Shown: positions 11,509 through 22,375 of the stretch, one piece after another | Numbering within the stretch: position 1 is the first letter of the stretch | Layout: each line of letters starts with the position of its first letter | Assembly (NCBI GenBank): GCA_002946415.1 | Contig: NJPS01000038.1 | Coordinates: 248,001-312,000, forward strand | Direction of reading: 5' to 3' | Length of the DNA: 64,000 bases | From: Rutstroemia sp. NJR-2017a BVV2 | Taxonomy: Eukaryota; Ascomycota; Leotiomycetes; Helotiales; Rutstroemiaceae | Notes under the pieces: model-generated | Databases searched by the model: none | Told to the model about the DNA's origin: nothing | Seen by the model: the letters and a program-made list of their open reading frames with translations, nothing else | Program-made: the position numbers and the translations under genes

Positions 11509-11771
11509 TGCCTACATTGGACTTTGAATAGTTTACTGTACGAATACGCAGCCGTGAAAAATAAGAAGCATTTCGAATCGCCTCGGGGTTTTCGGAAGCC
11601 TTGCGTGTTACACAGAGATCAGGCTGCATCTAAGGTGATACGTGGCAGCCTCCAAGCTTCACAAAGATTTGAAAGGCTCGCGTTTCAACTTCAAGAGCCA
11701 AAAAGCAGGTCTCTGTCTCAAGCAGACTTCTTGTTACATTTATCTGTTTTGCTTACCAGTTCACAAGCCTG

Positions 11772-13370
11772 ATGCCCTCCCCACTTCGGTACACGGGAGT
11801 TTGGCGGCGGCATTGTTGTTACTGTCGGCTGGAGGTCAACGCTGAGACTTGGGACTACCTTTGTCCTGACTGTAACCACCCGGTTTGCGAACTTTGCCCC
11901 CTATCTCTATCTCCACTTCTACGTCCACAGCCACCTCCACAGCCAATTTTACAACCAACTTCACAACCAATTTCTCAACCAATCTTTCAACCAATCTCTC
12001 AACCAATCTCTCAACCAATCTCTCAACCAATCTCTCAACCAATCTCTCAACCATGTTCACTACCAATTTTACATCAAAGAGCACCTCGAAGATGTCTCCA
12101 TATAGCTCTCAACGATGTTGAAAGCGAATGCTTCGCTGATACTGGGTGTGAGATAAACTGTATAAGCTACAATTACGCTAAATTACTCGGAGGAGCAATC
12201 TTACGAAAGCGCTGCGCATTTGCCCTGCCGATGATCGGGTGCAAGATATACTGCTTAGGTCAAACTACGATAAAGCTAAGATTTCTTGGTGAACCATGGA
12301 ATGAGCGGCAGTGCACTTTCTGGGTATTTAACGCTCTGGTTTGCAATGTCCTAGTCGGTAGACAGTTCCTAAAAGAAACTGGAACATTGGGCGAACATGC
12401 CATTCGCCTTAGCCCATTCGATAGCGAGCAGAATAAGGGTCCTTTGTTCAGGTCAATTGGACATGCACAAGAATACATTCAGTGCTGGCTCAATGGTCGT
12501 CCACTAAAGTCTCTGGTTGATACGGGTGCCGAGGTCAACTTGATTTCTACATCTTTCTTACGTACGCTTGATGCTCGTGGTGATACCATTATGGTCCACA
12601 ATGATCAAACTGAGATCACATTCGCGGATGGCTCCACCGTACAGGTGGTTGGAAGGGTCGATTTGAGGCTAGGGTTCAGCAAGCCGACCCGGGCTCAACC
12701 CTCAGTATACAAGCTGCACAACAACACTGAACAGAGCCCCAAAACAGCGACCGCAGTTCTCGGAATATCGAAGAATTCTGTCGTCGTGGATTCATTTTAT
12801 GTCGTCGACCAACTTAAACCCAAGGCTGTATTGGGAGAGACCTTGTTGGCCACTGTCGATGCGTACAACACACTGCCAGAAAGCTTTTCGCAATCAAAGA
12901 AGGGCAAATCATCTGAGATTGCCGTAATAAGAAAGTTTAAGAAAGGAGAGAAGAGAATAATGTCATCGGCCACTGTAGTAGTCCAAACCGATCAGGAAGA
13001 ATTTAATGATAAGTACTCGGTTGAAACTGATCGCCACGAAGCATTGCTAGTGACGATCAAAAACAAGTTTATACTACGCGGTATTACAGAGGATCAATAT
13101 CGAAAAGAGCTGGAAGACGCGGACAAGGAGCACAGAAGCTGGGCCCAAGCCAATAGATACTTGCTACTCCAATATTGTCCTAGAGCCTACGACGACATCA
13201 TGACACCCACGGTTGCGGGCGCTCACACGGCATCCGCGTCAAGTGATACCTCCGGGCAATCTACTCCACAAATATCTTCAGTGTCGAGTACTGCTAGTCA
13301 GTCTACGTCTCAGACATCTTCTGCATTAGCTACAATCATCCGGTGCACTAAATCAATCTTCGGGAAATAA
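11772..13370 (+). CDS. Zinc-ribbon / QPIS-repeat / tandem retropepsin-like protein, 532 aa
   Basis: One uninterrupted exon. Residues 15-42 hold three CxxC pairs with a His (CCYC ... CPDC-H ... CELC), a likely zinc-binding module. Residues 57-94 are a QPxS tetrapeptide repeat encoded by a 12-nt tandem repeat. Then come two retropepsin-like domains: ECFADTGCEINCIS (DTG 123-125) ending in NVLVGRQFL near 192-200, and KSLVDTGAEVNLIS (DTG 250-252) ending in AVLGETLL. Retropepsins normally act as homodimers with one DTG per chain; two in one chain could pair intramolecularly, as in pepsins. Residues 380-480 are charged and helical; the tail is Ser/Thr-rich. No reverse transcriptase, RNase H or integrase follows, so this looks like a stand-alone, perhaps domesticated, protease. 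Catalytic activity is inferred only. Confidence 0.75.
   Translation: MPSPLRYTGVWRRHCCYCRLEVNAETWDYLCPDCNHPVCELCPLSLSPLLRPQPPPQPILQPTSQPISQPIFQPISQPISQPISQPISQPISQPCSLPILHQRAPRRCLHIALNDVESECFADTGCEINCISYNYAKLLGGAILRKRCAFALPMIGCKIYCLGQTTIKLRFLGEPWNERQCTFWVFNALVCNVLVGRQFLKETGTLGEHAIRLSPFDSEQNKGPLFRSIGHAQEYIQCWLNGRPLKSLVDTGAEVNLISTSFLRTLDARGDTIMVHNDQTEITFADGSTVQVVGRVDLRLGFSKPTRAQPSVYKLHNNTEQSPKTATAVLGISKNSVVVDSFYVVDQLKPKAVLGETLLATVDAYNTLPESFSQSKKGKSSEIAVIRKFKKGEKRIMSSATVVVQTDQEEFNDKYSVETDRHEALLVTIKNKFILRGITEDQYRKELEDADKEHRSWAQANRYLLLQYCPRAYDDIMTPTVAGAHTASASSDTSGQSTPQISSVSSTASQSTSQTSSALATIIRCTKSIFGK
11940..12053 (+). repeat. 12-nt coding tandem repeat (QPIS units)
   Basis: Roughly nine to ten copies of a CTCAACCAATCT-like unit, the last five identical, encode the QPIS tetrapeptide run between the zinc module and the first DTG domain of the protease-like protein. 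Because 12 is divisible by three, copy-number change keeps the frame, so linker length may vary between strains. Confidence 0.9.
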
Positions 13371-13718
13371 CCTTAGCGGTGCAGAGAGCATCTGGGTCGT
13401 TACACCACGCTTATTTTCACAGATCAAGCATCAAGACAACTCATTCATTGATGAACATCGTCCACCATACGTTGCCTTCATATAAAAAAATTCTCCTTTA
13501 TGATATTATAAAGTGCCTCCACTATCTCTAGGACGATCACTTGATCACGTGAAGCTTTCTATGTGACTCATTCGCGCCAATTTGATCCAACTGTTGATTC
13601 ATCATTGTACACCCGACGGAGCTCTACTTCTTAATAGAGCACACACGAATCACACAACAACCACTCAATCTGTTTGCAACTCTTTACTCCTGGGTCGAAC
13701 TAGTGTATTGATTGCACC
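13371..13718. other. Intergenic region upstream of the GNAT gene
   Basis: Non-coding stretch of about 350 bases between two plus-strand genes. AT-rich near 13480-13520 (ATATTATAAAG), which could serve as a TATA-type element, with CT-rich sequence just before ATG 13719. No other structure seen. Confidence 0.4.
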
Positions 13719-14345
13719 ATGTCCCATTCACTAGATATCACCATCTACACCGGCCCAGAGCTCAAAGCCTCACCACAAGTCCTCCACGCCATTGTCCACG
13801 CCATTAACCTCTCCTTTTCCAAACACAAGAGCCTCGGCTTCCAAACCCCGCGCTTCTCCCACCCCGACGAGCTCCTCGAAATGCTCGGTCCCTCTGGCCT
13901 ATGCTCCGTCATCCACAGCCCCTCCCCCTCCCCCACCGCCATCCTCGCCAGCGCCAGCATCATCCCCTGGTCTCCACCCGCCGAGAGCGCCGTATCTCAA
14001 GCCTTACAGCAACACCGCCCCGACGACGCGCTCCTCGTGTCTCAAGGCCGCAGCTATGAAATCAAAACGGCGATTACGGCTGATACCCCGGAGGCGAGGG
14101 GGAAGGGTTTGGTGGGCGCTTGTATTGGGGAGTTGGTGCAGAGGGTGGGCCGAAAGGGGGAAGGGGAGATCCTGCTTTGGGTGCAGTTGGCGGAGGAGCA
14201 GAGTGGTGGGTATTGGAGAAGGAGGGGCTTTGAGTTGGTGGGGGAGGTGGAGGTTAAGGAGAAAGGGATGTGGGGGTCGGAGAGGGAGTTTAGTTTTGCG
14301 ACGATGGTGAGGAGGGTGGAGTGGGAGGGGAGTGGGAGGGGGTGA
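13719..14345 (+). CDS. GNAT-type N-acetyltransferase, 208 aa
   Basis: Single exon. The acetyl-CoA binding motif A is visible at about 123-140 (TPEARGKGLVGACIGELV, the RxxGxG/A pattern) after a beta strand YEIKTAIT; GYWRRRGFELVGEVEV at about 164-178 matches the motif B region. The N-terminal half (1-100) is the substrate side and is not diagnostic. These enzymes transfer acetyl from acetyl-CoA to amines; the acceptor cannot be told. The C-terminal quarter switches to strongly G-rich codons (GAG, GGG, GTG), unlike the C-rich first half, which probably reflects compositional drift. Likely cytosolic, no signal peptide. Confidence 0.8.
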   Translation: MSHSLDITIYTGPELKASPQVLHAIVHAINLSFSKHKSLGFQTPRFSHPDELLEMLGPSGLCSVIHSPSPSPTAILASASIIPWSPPAESAVSQALQQHRPDDALLVSQGRSYEIKTAITADTPEARGKGLVGACIGELVQRVGRKGEGEILLWVQLAEEQSGGYWRRRGFELVGEVEVKEKGMWGSEREFSFATMVRRVEWEGSGRG

Positions 14346-14711
14346 GGAGTAGGGGGGCTGGTGGTTGATGTTCATCTCATGTATGTGCATTGTATGGCGT
14401 TGTTTGCTAGGTGTTGTAGAGCATGTTGATAGATACTAGAGGTATGTAGAATACGCGCATCGGACTCTTAGAACTGGAAGATCCCCATCCATCACGGCAT
14501 CCTTATTCTCAATAAATCCTCAGACTTCACACATAACTATAGTCTAGTGTCTAACTCTTCTAGAAAGTCGAACCTAAGCATGCACTCATTTTCAGAGTAG
14601 AGCAGTTTAAACACTCGCATTGATCTAGAGAACCTAAAATGCCAGAAATAATGTACTATATAATGATACAAGCTTCAACCCACCCTCTCATCTCACCATG
14701 TTCCACCTCAC
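14346..14711. other. Convergent 3' flank between GNAT and SDR genes
   Basis: About 365 bases of AT-rich DNA between the ends of two convergent genes. It probably holds both 3' untranslated regions. No open frame or repeat of note. Confidence 0.4.
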
Positions 14712-16047
14712 TCACATCTTACTCGGCATTCTCATACCCCCATCCAGTCTCAACACCACCCCGTTCAACATCACGTTCTCAATGCTCTGTCTTACCAACT
14801 GCGCGAACTCATGCGGTTTTCCCGGGCGTGCTGATATACGTTAGCAAAAATCATCCACCTTCCATACCATATCTCCATTCTTTTCCTCTTTCTTCCCGTG
14901 CCCATCACACAAAATCCTCTGATCCCCATGCTCATCACTAATTTCCCAGCCCCATCTAAGAAAATAAACATACCAGGAAATTCCATAACCCGAGTCAAAC
15001 TCGCTCTCACTTTATCAGACATCATAGCAGTCATTCGGGAGTCGAAAAGACTTGGCGCAATGGTTACGACGCGGATGCCGTGGCGCGCGAGGTCGCGGGT
15101 TAGGGGGAGGGTGAGGGAGGCGATGGCGCCTTTGGAGGCGCTGTAGGCCACTGCCGGGGAGAGGGGGGTTAGTTGATGGTTTGATTGTATGAGGGAGGTG
15201 GTGGGGTTGAGATGAGAGAGACAGGTAGGAGGGGAGAAGTGCTTGGGGGCGGCAGTGATAGGATGAATTGTGTTAGCGATTATAGACTGGAATACATACC
15301 CTGTCCAGGTTGACCATCAAATGCAGCAGATGAAGCAACCATGATAACAATGCCACGCTCACCATCGGGGTTTTCGGGTGTGGTGCGTGCCATGTGTGGT
15401 AAGCATTGGCGGATCAAATCGATGGTGCCGCGGACATTAACGTTCATTACAAAGTCGAAGTCGTCGAGGGAGAATGGATTGAGGTCGCGGTCGAGGATCT
15501 GAAGGATTGGTCAGTCGGCTTGAATGTGTTTAAGAGACAGTGAATGCTAAGTTCAGCGGATGGGGAGTTTGAGGTATGTTCTTCTGGGGTGGAACGGCCG
15601 ATTTGGTCAGTTCGCGATCAGGATGATAATTCCGGATAGAAAGGCCCCGGCATTCGGGGATTGAACATAAAAGGCATTAAAGAAGCATAGACGCACCTTA
15701 GCAGGAGTAGATACACCGGCAGCAGCAATAACTCCTCCAACTTCTTTTCCAGTTTCTTTCACCCACTCTAAGGCCCCCTTTACTGCACTTGCAATACTTT
15801 CGGTCTCAAGGACATTGGTCTGGAAGAACTTGGTCTTTCCACCACCAATTTCCTTACTCAATTCCTCGGCCAGTTCATCGTTCATGTCCAAAACAGCTGC
15901 ATATCCACCAGCTTGGCAGATATCTACTACACATGCTCGTCCTAGACCAGAGGCTCTATGTAGCGTCGTATTAGCAGGATGACTCTGGAGAGGAATATGG
16001 GGAGCTTACCCGCCCGAAACAATGAATGTTCTTCCTTCGACCTTCAT
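14712..16047 (-). CDS. Short-chain dehydrogenase, HSD10-like (3-hydroxyacyl-CoA dehydrogenase type 2), 263 aa, 5 exons
   Basis: Exons 16047-16010, 15955-15697, 15498-15300, 15150-14974 and 14830-14712 join in frame. The product begins [20 protein letters not shown]: the glycine-rich NAD(P) site is at 11-18. The catalytic residues are Ser155 (MVASSAAF) and Tyr168-x3-Lys172 (YSASK). The end, [17 protein letters not shown], is the usual terminal signature. Size, GASGLG start and [18 protein letters not shown] match eukaryotic HSD17B10-like enzymes, which oxidise 3-hydroxyacyl-CoA and related alcohols with NAD, often in mitochondria. No obvious presequence is seen. It is divergent from the Rab4-like gene with 324 bases between start codons. 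Confidence 0.93.
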
Positions 16048-16371
16048 GATGAATGAATATTATGTGGATGTCCAAGATGAATGACTTGAAAAACTATCAG
16101 AACATCCTTAATAAACAATCACATGCCTCGGTTTCCTTCTTCGACCCATACCTCACTGAATAGAGTCTAGCGCCGGCTTATTATTGGTGAAAGACCGACC
16201 ACGATAAGACATGGGGTGCAATAATAACCGGAGCGATTTGATGTCACGGCGAAAGTTAGTGAGATAAAACATGAAAGCTTAGAACGACGACCTCCAAATA
16301 CACAAAACAGTACTTCCGCCCAAAATCCGTGTCACCTTGCACATTATACACCAAACCCGTTTACTGTCAAA
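16048..16371. promoter_or_regulatory. Divergent promoter region, SDR (-) and Rab4-like (+)
   Basis: The 324 bases between two start codons on opposite strands must hold both core promoters. No TATA consensus is obvious on either side. A bidirectional role is inferred from position. Confidence 0.5.
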
Positions 16372-17589
16372 ATGGTACGACCAAGGCGGTCATCCGCTGC
16401 AAGCGATGACTCTGCCAGTACGACTCGAGACCAGGTTTGTCCACCCAACAGAGCGAAAGCAAGAATATTGAAGCCCGAAACATGCAAGACGTTATCACCA
16501 CATACTAATGGATTCTCAGGAACTGGGAAGCATGTACGATTACCTGGCGAAGATCATATTACTGGGACCAAGTGGAAGCGGCAAGTATGTTGTACTTTCT
16601 TTACTGGGACATTTGAATGGAGTTGGATGGTTCGATATTAACCCGTCGCACAGATCATGTCTCTTGCACCGATTTGTCAAAAACGAATGGCGGATTCTAT
16701 CTTCACAGACGATAGGCGTTGAGTTTGCGAGCAAGATTATAAAAGTGGGAAGTGGTGCGAGAAGGAAACGGATAAAACTTCAAGTATATCTCCTTTGGCT
16801 CTCGAAACACTGGGCTTATCGCTGACGATAACACTCAAGCTTTGGGATACGGCAGGCACTGAACGCTTCCGCTCAGTCTCACGATCCTACTATCGCGGCG
16901 CGGCCGGCGCTGTCCTGGTTTATGATATCACGAATCATAACAGCTTTACGGGTCTTCCTGCCTTTCTGAACGATGCGCGCGCGTTGGCTTCGCCGAATCT
17001 TACACTGATGTTGGTTGGGAATAAGGCGGATCTGGCGGACTCGAATTCTTTGATCGATACATCTGTGCCGCCAACTACACCATCTAGTATCAGCAGCAGG
17101 AACTCCTCGTTTCCTTTCACAGCCGGCAGTTCGGTGACTTCGAATTCGAATGGCTATACGGGGATCGGATCGCAATTAAAAGCCACGATTGCGCCGGACG
17201 GGAGGGAAGTGGGCGCAGAGGAAGCATCGCGATGGGCGAGTTCGGCGAACATCCCGGTTTCGGTAGAGGTGTCTGCGTTGTCGGGAGAGAATGTAGAGGA
17301 GGTGTTTAATCGCTTGGCGAGGATGATCTTGACGAAGATTGAGTTGGGCGAGATCGATCCAGATGACCCGATGAGTGGGATACAATATGGTGATGGAGGG
17401 AGATGGGATACAGGTGCGAGTGATGGAGCGAGCATTAAGAGTGGGATGACGATTGATGATGGGACAGGGCGGAGAAGGAGGAAAGGGAGGAAAGGGGGTG
17501 GGCAGAGTTGGGGCTTGGGCGGAATGAGGGAATGGGAGGAGGTTTTCACGCTTCCTGGGAATAGGAGAAGAAGGGGTGGATGTTGTTGA
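16372..17589 (+). CDS. Rab4-like small GTPase with Ser-rich insertion, 335 aa, 4 exons
   Basis: Exons 16372-16434, 16520-16584, 16654-16783 and 16840-17589 join in frame; intron 1 has a perfect TACTAAT branch site. G1 is GPSGSGKS (37-44), the switch I threonine is in QTIGVEF (62), G3 is WDTAGTE (88-94), G4 is NKAD (147-150), G5 is [19 protein letters not shown] is the Rab signature. The chain ends in GGCC, a double-cysteine geranylgeranylation site. Rab4 relatives act in early endosome recycling. Normal Rabs are about 210 residues; this one has an extra 20-residue start, a Ser/Thr-rich insert of about 50 residues after G4 and a long Gly/Arg-rich tail before CC. Extended Rab4 forms are known in filamentous fungi. 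Confidence 0.9.
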
Positions 17590-18850
17590 TATGGTGGTAG
17601 GTTTGGAGGATGAAATTTACAACTTCTTGTTCGAGTTGCTGGGCAACACGTGACATTTGTCCGGGCGGGAAACAGAAAGTATATCTGGGCTTTTGTTGAC
17701 GCTTGCGTACTAATTGTAATGATAATACCCTTTGGTTGGACTCGAGTTTCAATGCACGAAGATGATAGACACGTGGAATGAGTAAATGCACGTCATACAT
17801 AGAGCAAATGCCGTTCTTTCCTCATTAATACCATAGTGTATGAGCATGAGGTTTACATATTGCCTGTCCGATCTTTTTCCACGACTGTTATTACCGGACC
17901 ATCGACCCAAGGGAAAACCTCAGACTTACACAACTTCTTTCCCGTTCCCATCACTACACCTTCCCCTCCCCTCCAACCTGCCTTTCCCACATCCCCGCGA
18001 ATACTTCGTTACCCCTCCCTCATTCCCCTGAGTAGGGGTGCGGGTATGGGCCGACTGGCCCTTTTGGGGGAAATTTATATGATATACATATCCAGTTCTT
18101 GAGGAGCAAGGAATTCGGGAATTCGGGAATTCGGGATGGTGTATGAGCCCTGGACTGATAGGGGGTTAGGATGGGCTTGCAGGAAGAGGAGAGGGGAGGG
18201 AGGTCGGTGGTGTGTTGTTTTGTTGTTGGTATTTGTGAAGGTGGTTGGGATTTGTGTACGGAAATGGGAGTGGTACGGTGTAAGAGAGGAGAGAATGAAA
18301 GGGGGGGCGCTTGTGTTAGAAGGAAGGGATATTGGGAGAGAGGAAAGAAGTATGTACACGTAATATCAAGATATCCTTGATCTCATCATCAGTTTATTTG
18401 TCCAGCCTAGCTGCAGCTCGGGCGAGAAGACTAGTGTGTATATGGGAAGAGCGGTTTAGAATATCTATCAATATAAATGGATCATTGTTCGTCTCTGTTA
18501 TGAGATATACCAGAGGGTTGAAAGGAACAGAGACTTTCAACGCAGATATCATAACAGCACACCGTTTACGCGACCGAGATCATTACATAACTACAACGCA
18601 GGATTTATAACTATCGAAGAAGAGAAGACTCAATCTCCAAATTCCATGCAGACTTTCCTTCCTATGATCAGCTTCGGAGTTTCAAGCCTTCTGAAGTTCT
18701 TCTGTCGCTGTGCTTTGCGTTATTTCGAGTTCGTTCCTATGTTACATATCCTGATATGAGCCAGATATTCTTTCTCGAGCCTATCATCTCTCCTTCCCCT
18801 ATCTACCGAAAAATGCCCCATGGTCCCTCTCAACTCTCGGTTCTCCGTTC
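17590..18850. other. Convergent intergenic region
   Basis: About 1.26 kb between the 3' ends of two convergent genes. It contains a small GAATTCGGG tandem repeat at 18111-18136 and G-rich or C-rich blocks. Open frames at 17836-18380 overlap on both strands and have no recognisable domain. Confidence 0.45.
18111..18136. repeat. Triplicated GAATTCGGG unit
   Basis: Three tandem copies of a 9-nt unit beginning at 18111, each containing an EcoRI-type palindrome. Short simple repeat with no evident function. Confidence 0.85.
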
Positions 18851-21800
18851 CTAATATCCTCCCCCGTCCGATCTGAGCAAAAAAGCCTATGGTGTGTCAG
18901 CACTCTGGATTGTCGATATAGCAGAAGTAAAAGACAAACTCACATCATTTCTGTTATGACTTACGCCATAATGGTAGATCAAATTGTTCAGCCATCCTTT
19001 ACCTACACAAACACCATATTAGCAAAAGTTAGTCCTTTCAGATCCCTATACTCCTTCGACCCTCCATCACACCCAGGATACTCGGTTCGTCAACCATAGA
19101 ACCCAAGCAGTAAAAACGAATTCGAAAAAGAAATCTCACTCACACATCCAAACCAACGCCGCCCTACACCCCTCACAAACCCTCAACTCACAGCCCTTGC
19201 ACTTGTATTCCGCTTTGTAAATACAAATCATACACCTTCCCTCCCTCCCCCTGTTCATCCCCACACCCTGTCCCGCATCAATATCCTCAAACTCCAAATG
19301 GCGTCCATGCCTCACAATCCCCATCTTCGCACCCTTGCAGCCCCCACAAATCTGCGCTTTCCCCACATCCAGGAGTCGCCAGGCACAACACCGACACTGC
19401 AGATTCGGCATGAAGGCTGTGATGTCGTGGTTGTCGATGAGGGACAGGATTTTCTCTCTTGAGGAGGGTCTTCGATTCGGAGTTTGAGATTGAGGATTCG
19501 AAGAGCTGCGATTCAGCGCTGTTGTGAGATTATATGTCGTACAACCTTTACATACTTTCTCCCCGGGTGCGGCCCAGATATTGACGGAATGGATGCTTCC
19601 AGTGTCGAGGCCGTGGATGCTTTCCTTGGGCGCGTATTCTGCGATGCCGAAGTCGGATTCCATGCCCGGGGTGCAGAAATGACATATGCCTCTTTCTAAA
19701 CCTGCGTCTCTTTGTTGGGTTTCTGCCATGATGTGCAGTTGTGTTTGCGAGGTTGGTGGGCGATGAGAACCATTGCTAGGATAGGTGTAGCGTGTTCGGA
19801 CGACTTTGAGTTGATCTAGCGCGAGCACTCTTCCACCTGGTAATGCTCTTCCTTGGGATCCCCGTGGTCCGGGTCTAGACATGTTGCTCTGCCTGCCGCC
19901 ATCAGTACCCCTCTCTGTAACTGCATCCGAACCGCTATAAGCACGCCTCGCTCGAGCACCCTCCAACCGTTTCTGGACCTGTTGAACAACTTTCAACCGC
20001 ACCAGACACTCATCTGCAGCGTGTGATAACGGAAAATTGCTCTGAAGGGCGTTGATCCGTGCTGTGATAAGTGCGCGGGCTATTGGGGGCTTGGATCTCA
20101 CAAGGGAGCTTTGGTTTTGGTTATGTTCTTGGTTCTGATTCTGCGTATTGATGCGAAGTGGCAACAAGAATAATGACACTGATATGGGGTCTAGAGGATT
20201 GAGATCAGGAAGAAGGGAAGAAGAAGACGATGAGGAAGAAGAGAAAGAAGAAGTGAGGGAAGGTAGGGGGGAATCGTTGGGAGCTGAGACGGCCGTCGAG
20301 GTACCTTGTGTAATGGAACGTAGAAACTCCATCTGCTGCTGAAGTTGCTCAATCTGCTGTGGGGTGAAAGTGTTCCGCATATGTTGAGCTTCCTCGTCCG
20401 ATTGGGCAATAGGGATAGTTGGGAATGGATTGGGGTTGGACGATGGTGGCAGAGCTTCTGGTTGGGTATTGACGTTATTGGTGCTGTTGGTGTTGATGTT
20501 ATTGTTAGAAATAACTGCGGATGTGTTATCGAGGCCGGGTGTGTTGTCGCCGTCGGCGCCATCACTGTCAGGACTCGCGCTAGAGCTGGATGTAACGTTT
20601 GGATGATACAAACCAGGAGACGCCGAATGCGAAAGTAGACGGTTAAAGATTCGGGGAGTGGCGGGTTGTGAGAAAGATGGTGGATGGAGGGGGGTTAATG
20701 GTAGGTGTTGAGTTGGCACCCATTTCCTAGGATTGGGGGCGGTTTTGGTAGGGGTAGGGGAAGAAGGGTACTGAATAGGGCTGGAGGAAATTTGTCGGGA
20801 GGAGTGAGGAGATATCGGACGGTAAGGTGAGACGTGCTTAAGAGGAGAGGAATTGTTGATACGTGGTGAGAAGTAGTTGAGGTTGAGGTTTTTGTTTGGG
20901 TTGAATGAGCTCGAGTGTATTGGCGAATGCGATGGAATTGGCATGGGCATGGCTGCGCGCGAAGATGTGGGAGCATGCGAAGGCAAGGTCGTAGGTAGAA
21001 CCGTCGGATATACCTGAGCGGAGGAAGACGATGGCGGAGAGTTCTGCAAACGATTGTAGGGTGGCGAACCATTCGTAGCTCCCCAAGTCCCACCCGTAGA
21101 TATGTTTCCATCTACTAGCCTACCCACAAACCCCAAAGGAGAACCAGACTGACCCGTTCCTGCCGGACTGTTCATACGGCTCGCCAGCCACTCATTTGAC
21201 AATCTCATAGTTTCGCCTCTCTTCTGCGCAGCATTATCGAAGTGCAACTTCGTTCGGTCATCCACAGATATTCCCACTGCCTGTGGTGGTAGATTCTGTG
21301 CACCTTGTGTTGTATTCCCCAACGTCAGGCTTGTAGTTCCCCCCGTTTGTTGTTTTGTGGCATTCGATCTGGGTGTTGTTACTCCCGCTATTTGTTGTTG
21401 TGTGGCATTCGATCTAAGTATCGTCATCCCCCCCAACTCTCCTTGAACCTGCACTTGATGCTGCTGCAATCCCCTAAGCTGCGCCTGATTAACCCTCTGA
21501 CTCTGCATCTGCAGTTCCTTCTGCAGCGCCGCCATCCTCGCTCCAAACTCCATCGCCTGCTTGAATCTCTCCTCCGCAGCCTGCATCTTCGCTCTCCCCG
21601 CCTCCATAAACGTCCTCTGCTGCGACGCCTGTGCAGCTATAAAATCCTCCTCTTTCGCAGACTCAGGAGCAGCTGCTTGTCCATGATTCGCCGACTGAAA
21701 TTTTGTCCATGCAGCAGTCGCTAAGTTCATATCTGTTTCCAAAGCCGCTGGTATTTGTCTGTGTGCTGTTGGAGATAGAGGATTGAGCTGACCTGCCGTT

Positions 21801-22375
21801 CGATCGTGTCCTTGCTGGCTGCCGTTACTTCCAAGTCGAGCTCTTTTGGGAAAAGGCTGCGTGGATCCTTTAACATCTTCCACCTTGCCTTGCGCCGCAC
21901 GACTCCATTCGGCTGCACTGAATGAGCGGAATTCGCCATTTGTCGTGTCTCCCGCTAGGGTCTCAAATCCAGTCACAGGAGCGGCCATACGAGTGGGAGT
22001 CAGAGTAGGAGTAACTTGTACTTGAATAGAAGGTCTTCTAACTTGACTCGATGTAGGTGAGGGCGGCGGTACGGGATTGGGCATCTGATTTGACTTTTCT
22101 AATACTGACGCAGGTGTGCCTTTTGCAGGGACAGTGCCAGAGATAGGATTAATACCAGGAGCAGGAGTAGATGACCTATTCTTCAATGGCCGTCCACGAC
22201 GTTTCGGGAATGGAGGCAAGTTCGCAGTCGCAGTAGGTGCAGGTGTAGATCCATCCGCATTCTTGGCCGCTGGTGGAGAAGCTGCAGTAATCTGTTTCGG
22301 TGTTTTTGGCTTTGCTTTCGTAGGCTTATCATCATCTGCCGTCTCAGATTTCTTTCTCTTTGATGGACCAGCCAT
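18851..22375 (-). CDS. Large low-complexity protein with conserved Cys-rich C-terminus, 1108 aa, 3 exons
   Basis: Exon 1 is 22375-19144, exon 2 is 19002-18944 and exon 3 is 18886-18851. The first exon alone would stop early; splicing at a GTGTGA donor gives the tail MCKGWLNNLIYHYGVSHNRND then AFLLRSDGGGY. The N-terminal 800 residues are Ser/Pro/Asn-rich and disordered, with basic AT-hook-like KRRGRPLKN near 60 and a Gln-rich coiled coil around 240-320. The last 220 residues hold many paired cysteines (CHFC, CKGC, CRCC, CGGC, CMIC, CKGC, CEGC), suggesting several zinc-binding modules. I recognise no named family; a nuclear, chromatin-linked role is a guess from the basic motif and zinc-binding pairs. 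Confidence 0.8.

Noticed and set aside
11836..12121. Open frames on both strands made of LVER or NLST repeats
   Set aside because: They are shadow translations of the 12-nt repeat inside the protease-like gene, which is divisible by three and so opens every frame.
20148..21724. Several 60-140 codon frames antisense to the 1108-aa gene
   Set aside because: They are shadows of a long real exon with Ser/Pro/Gln-rich coding sequence.
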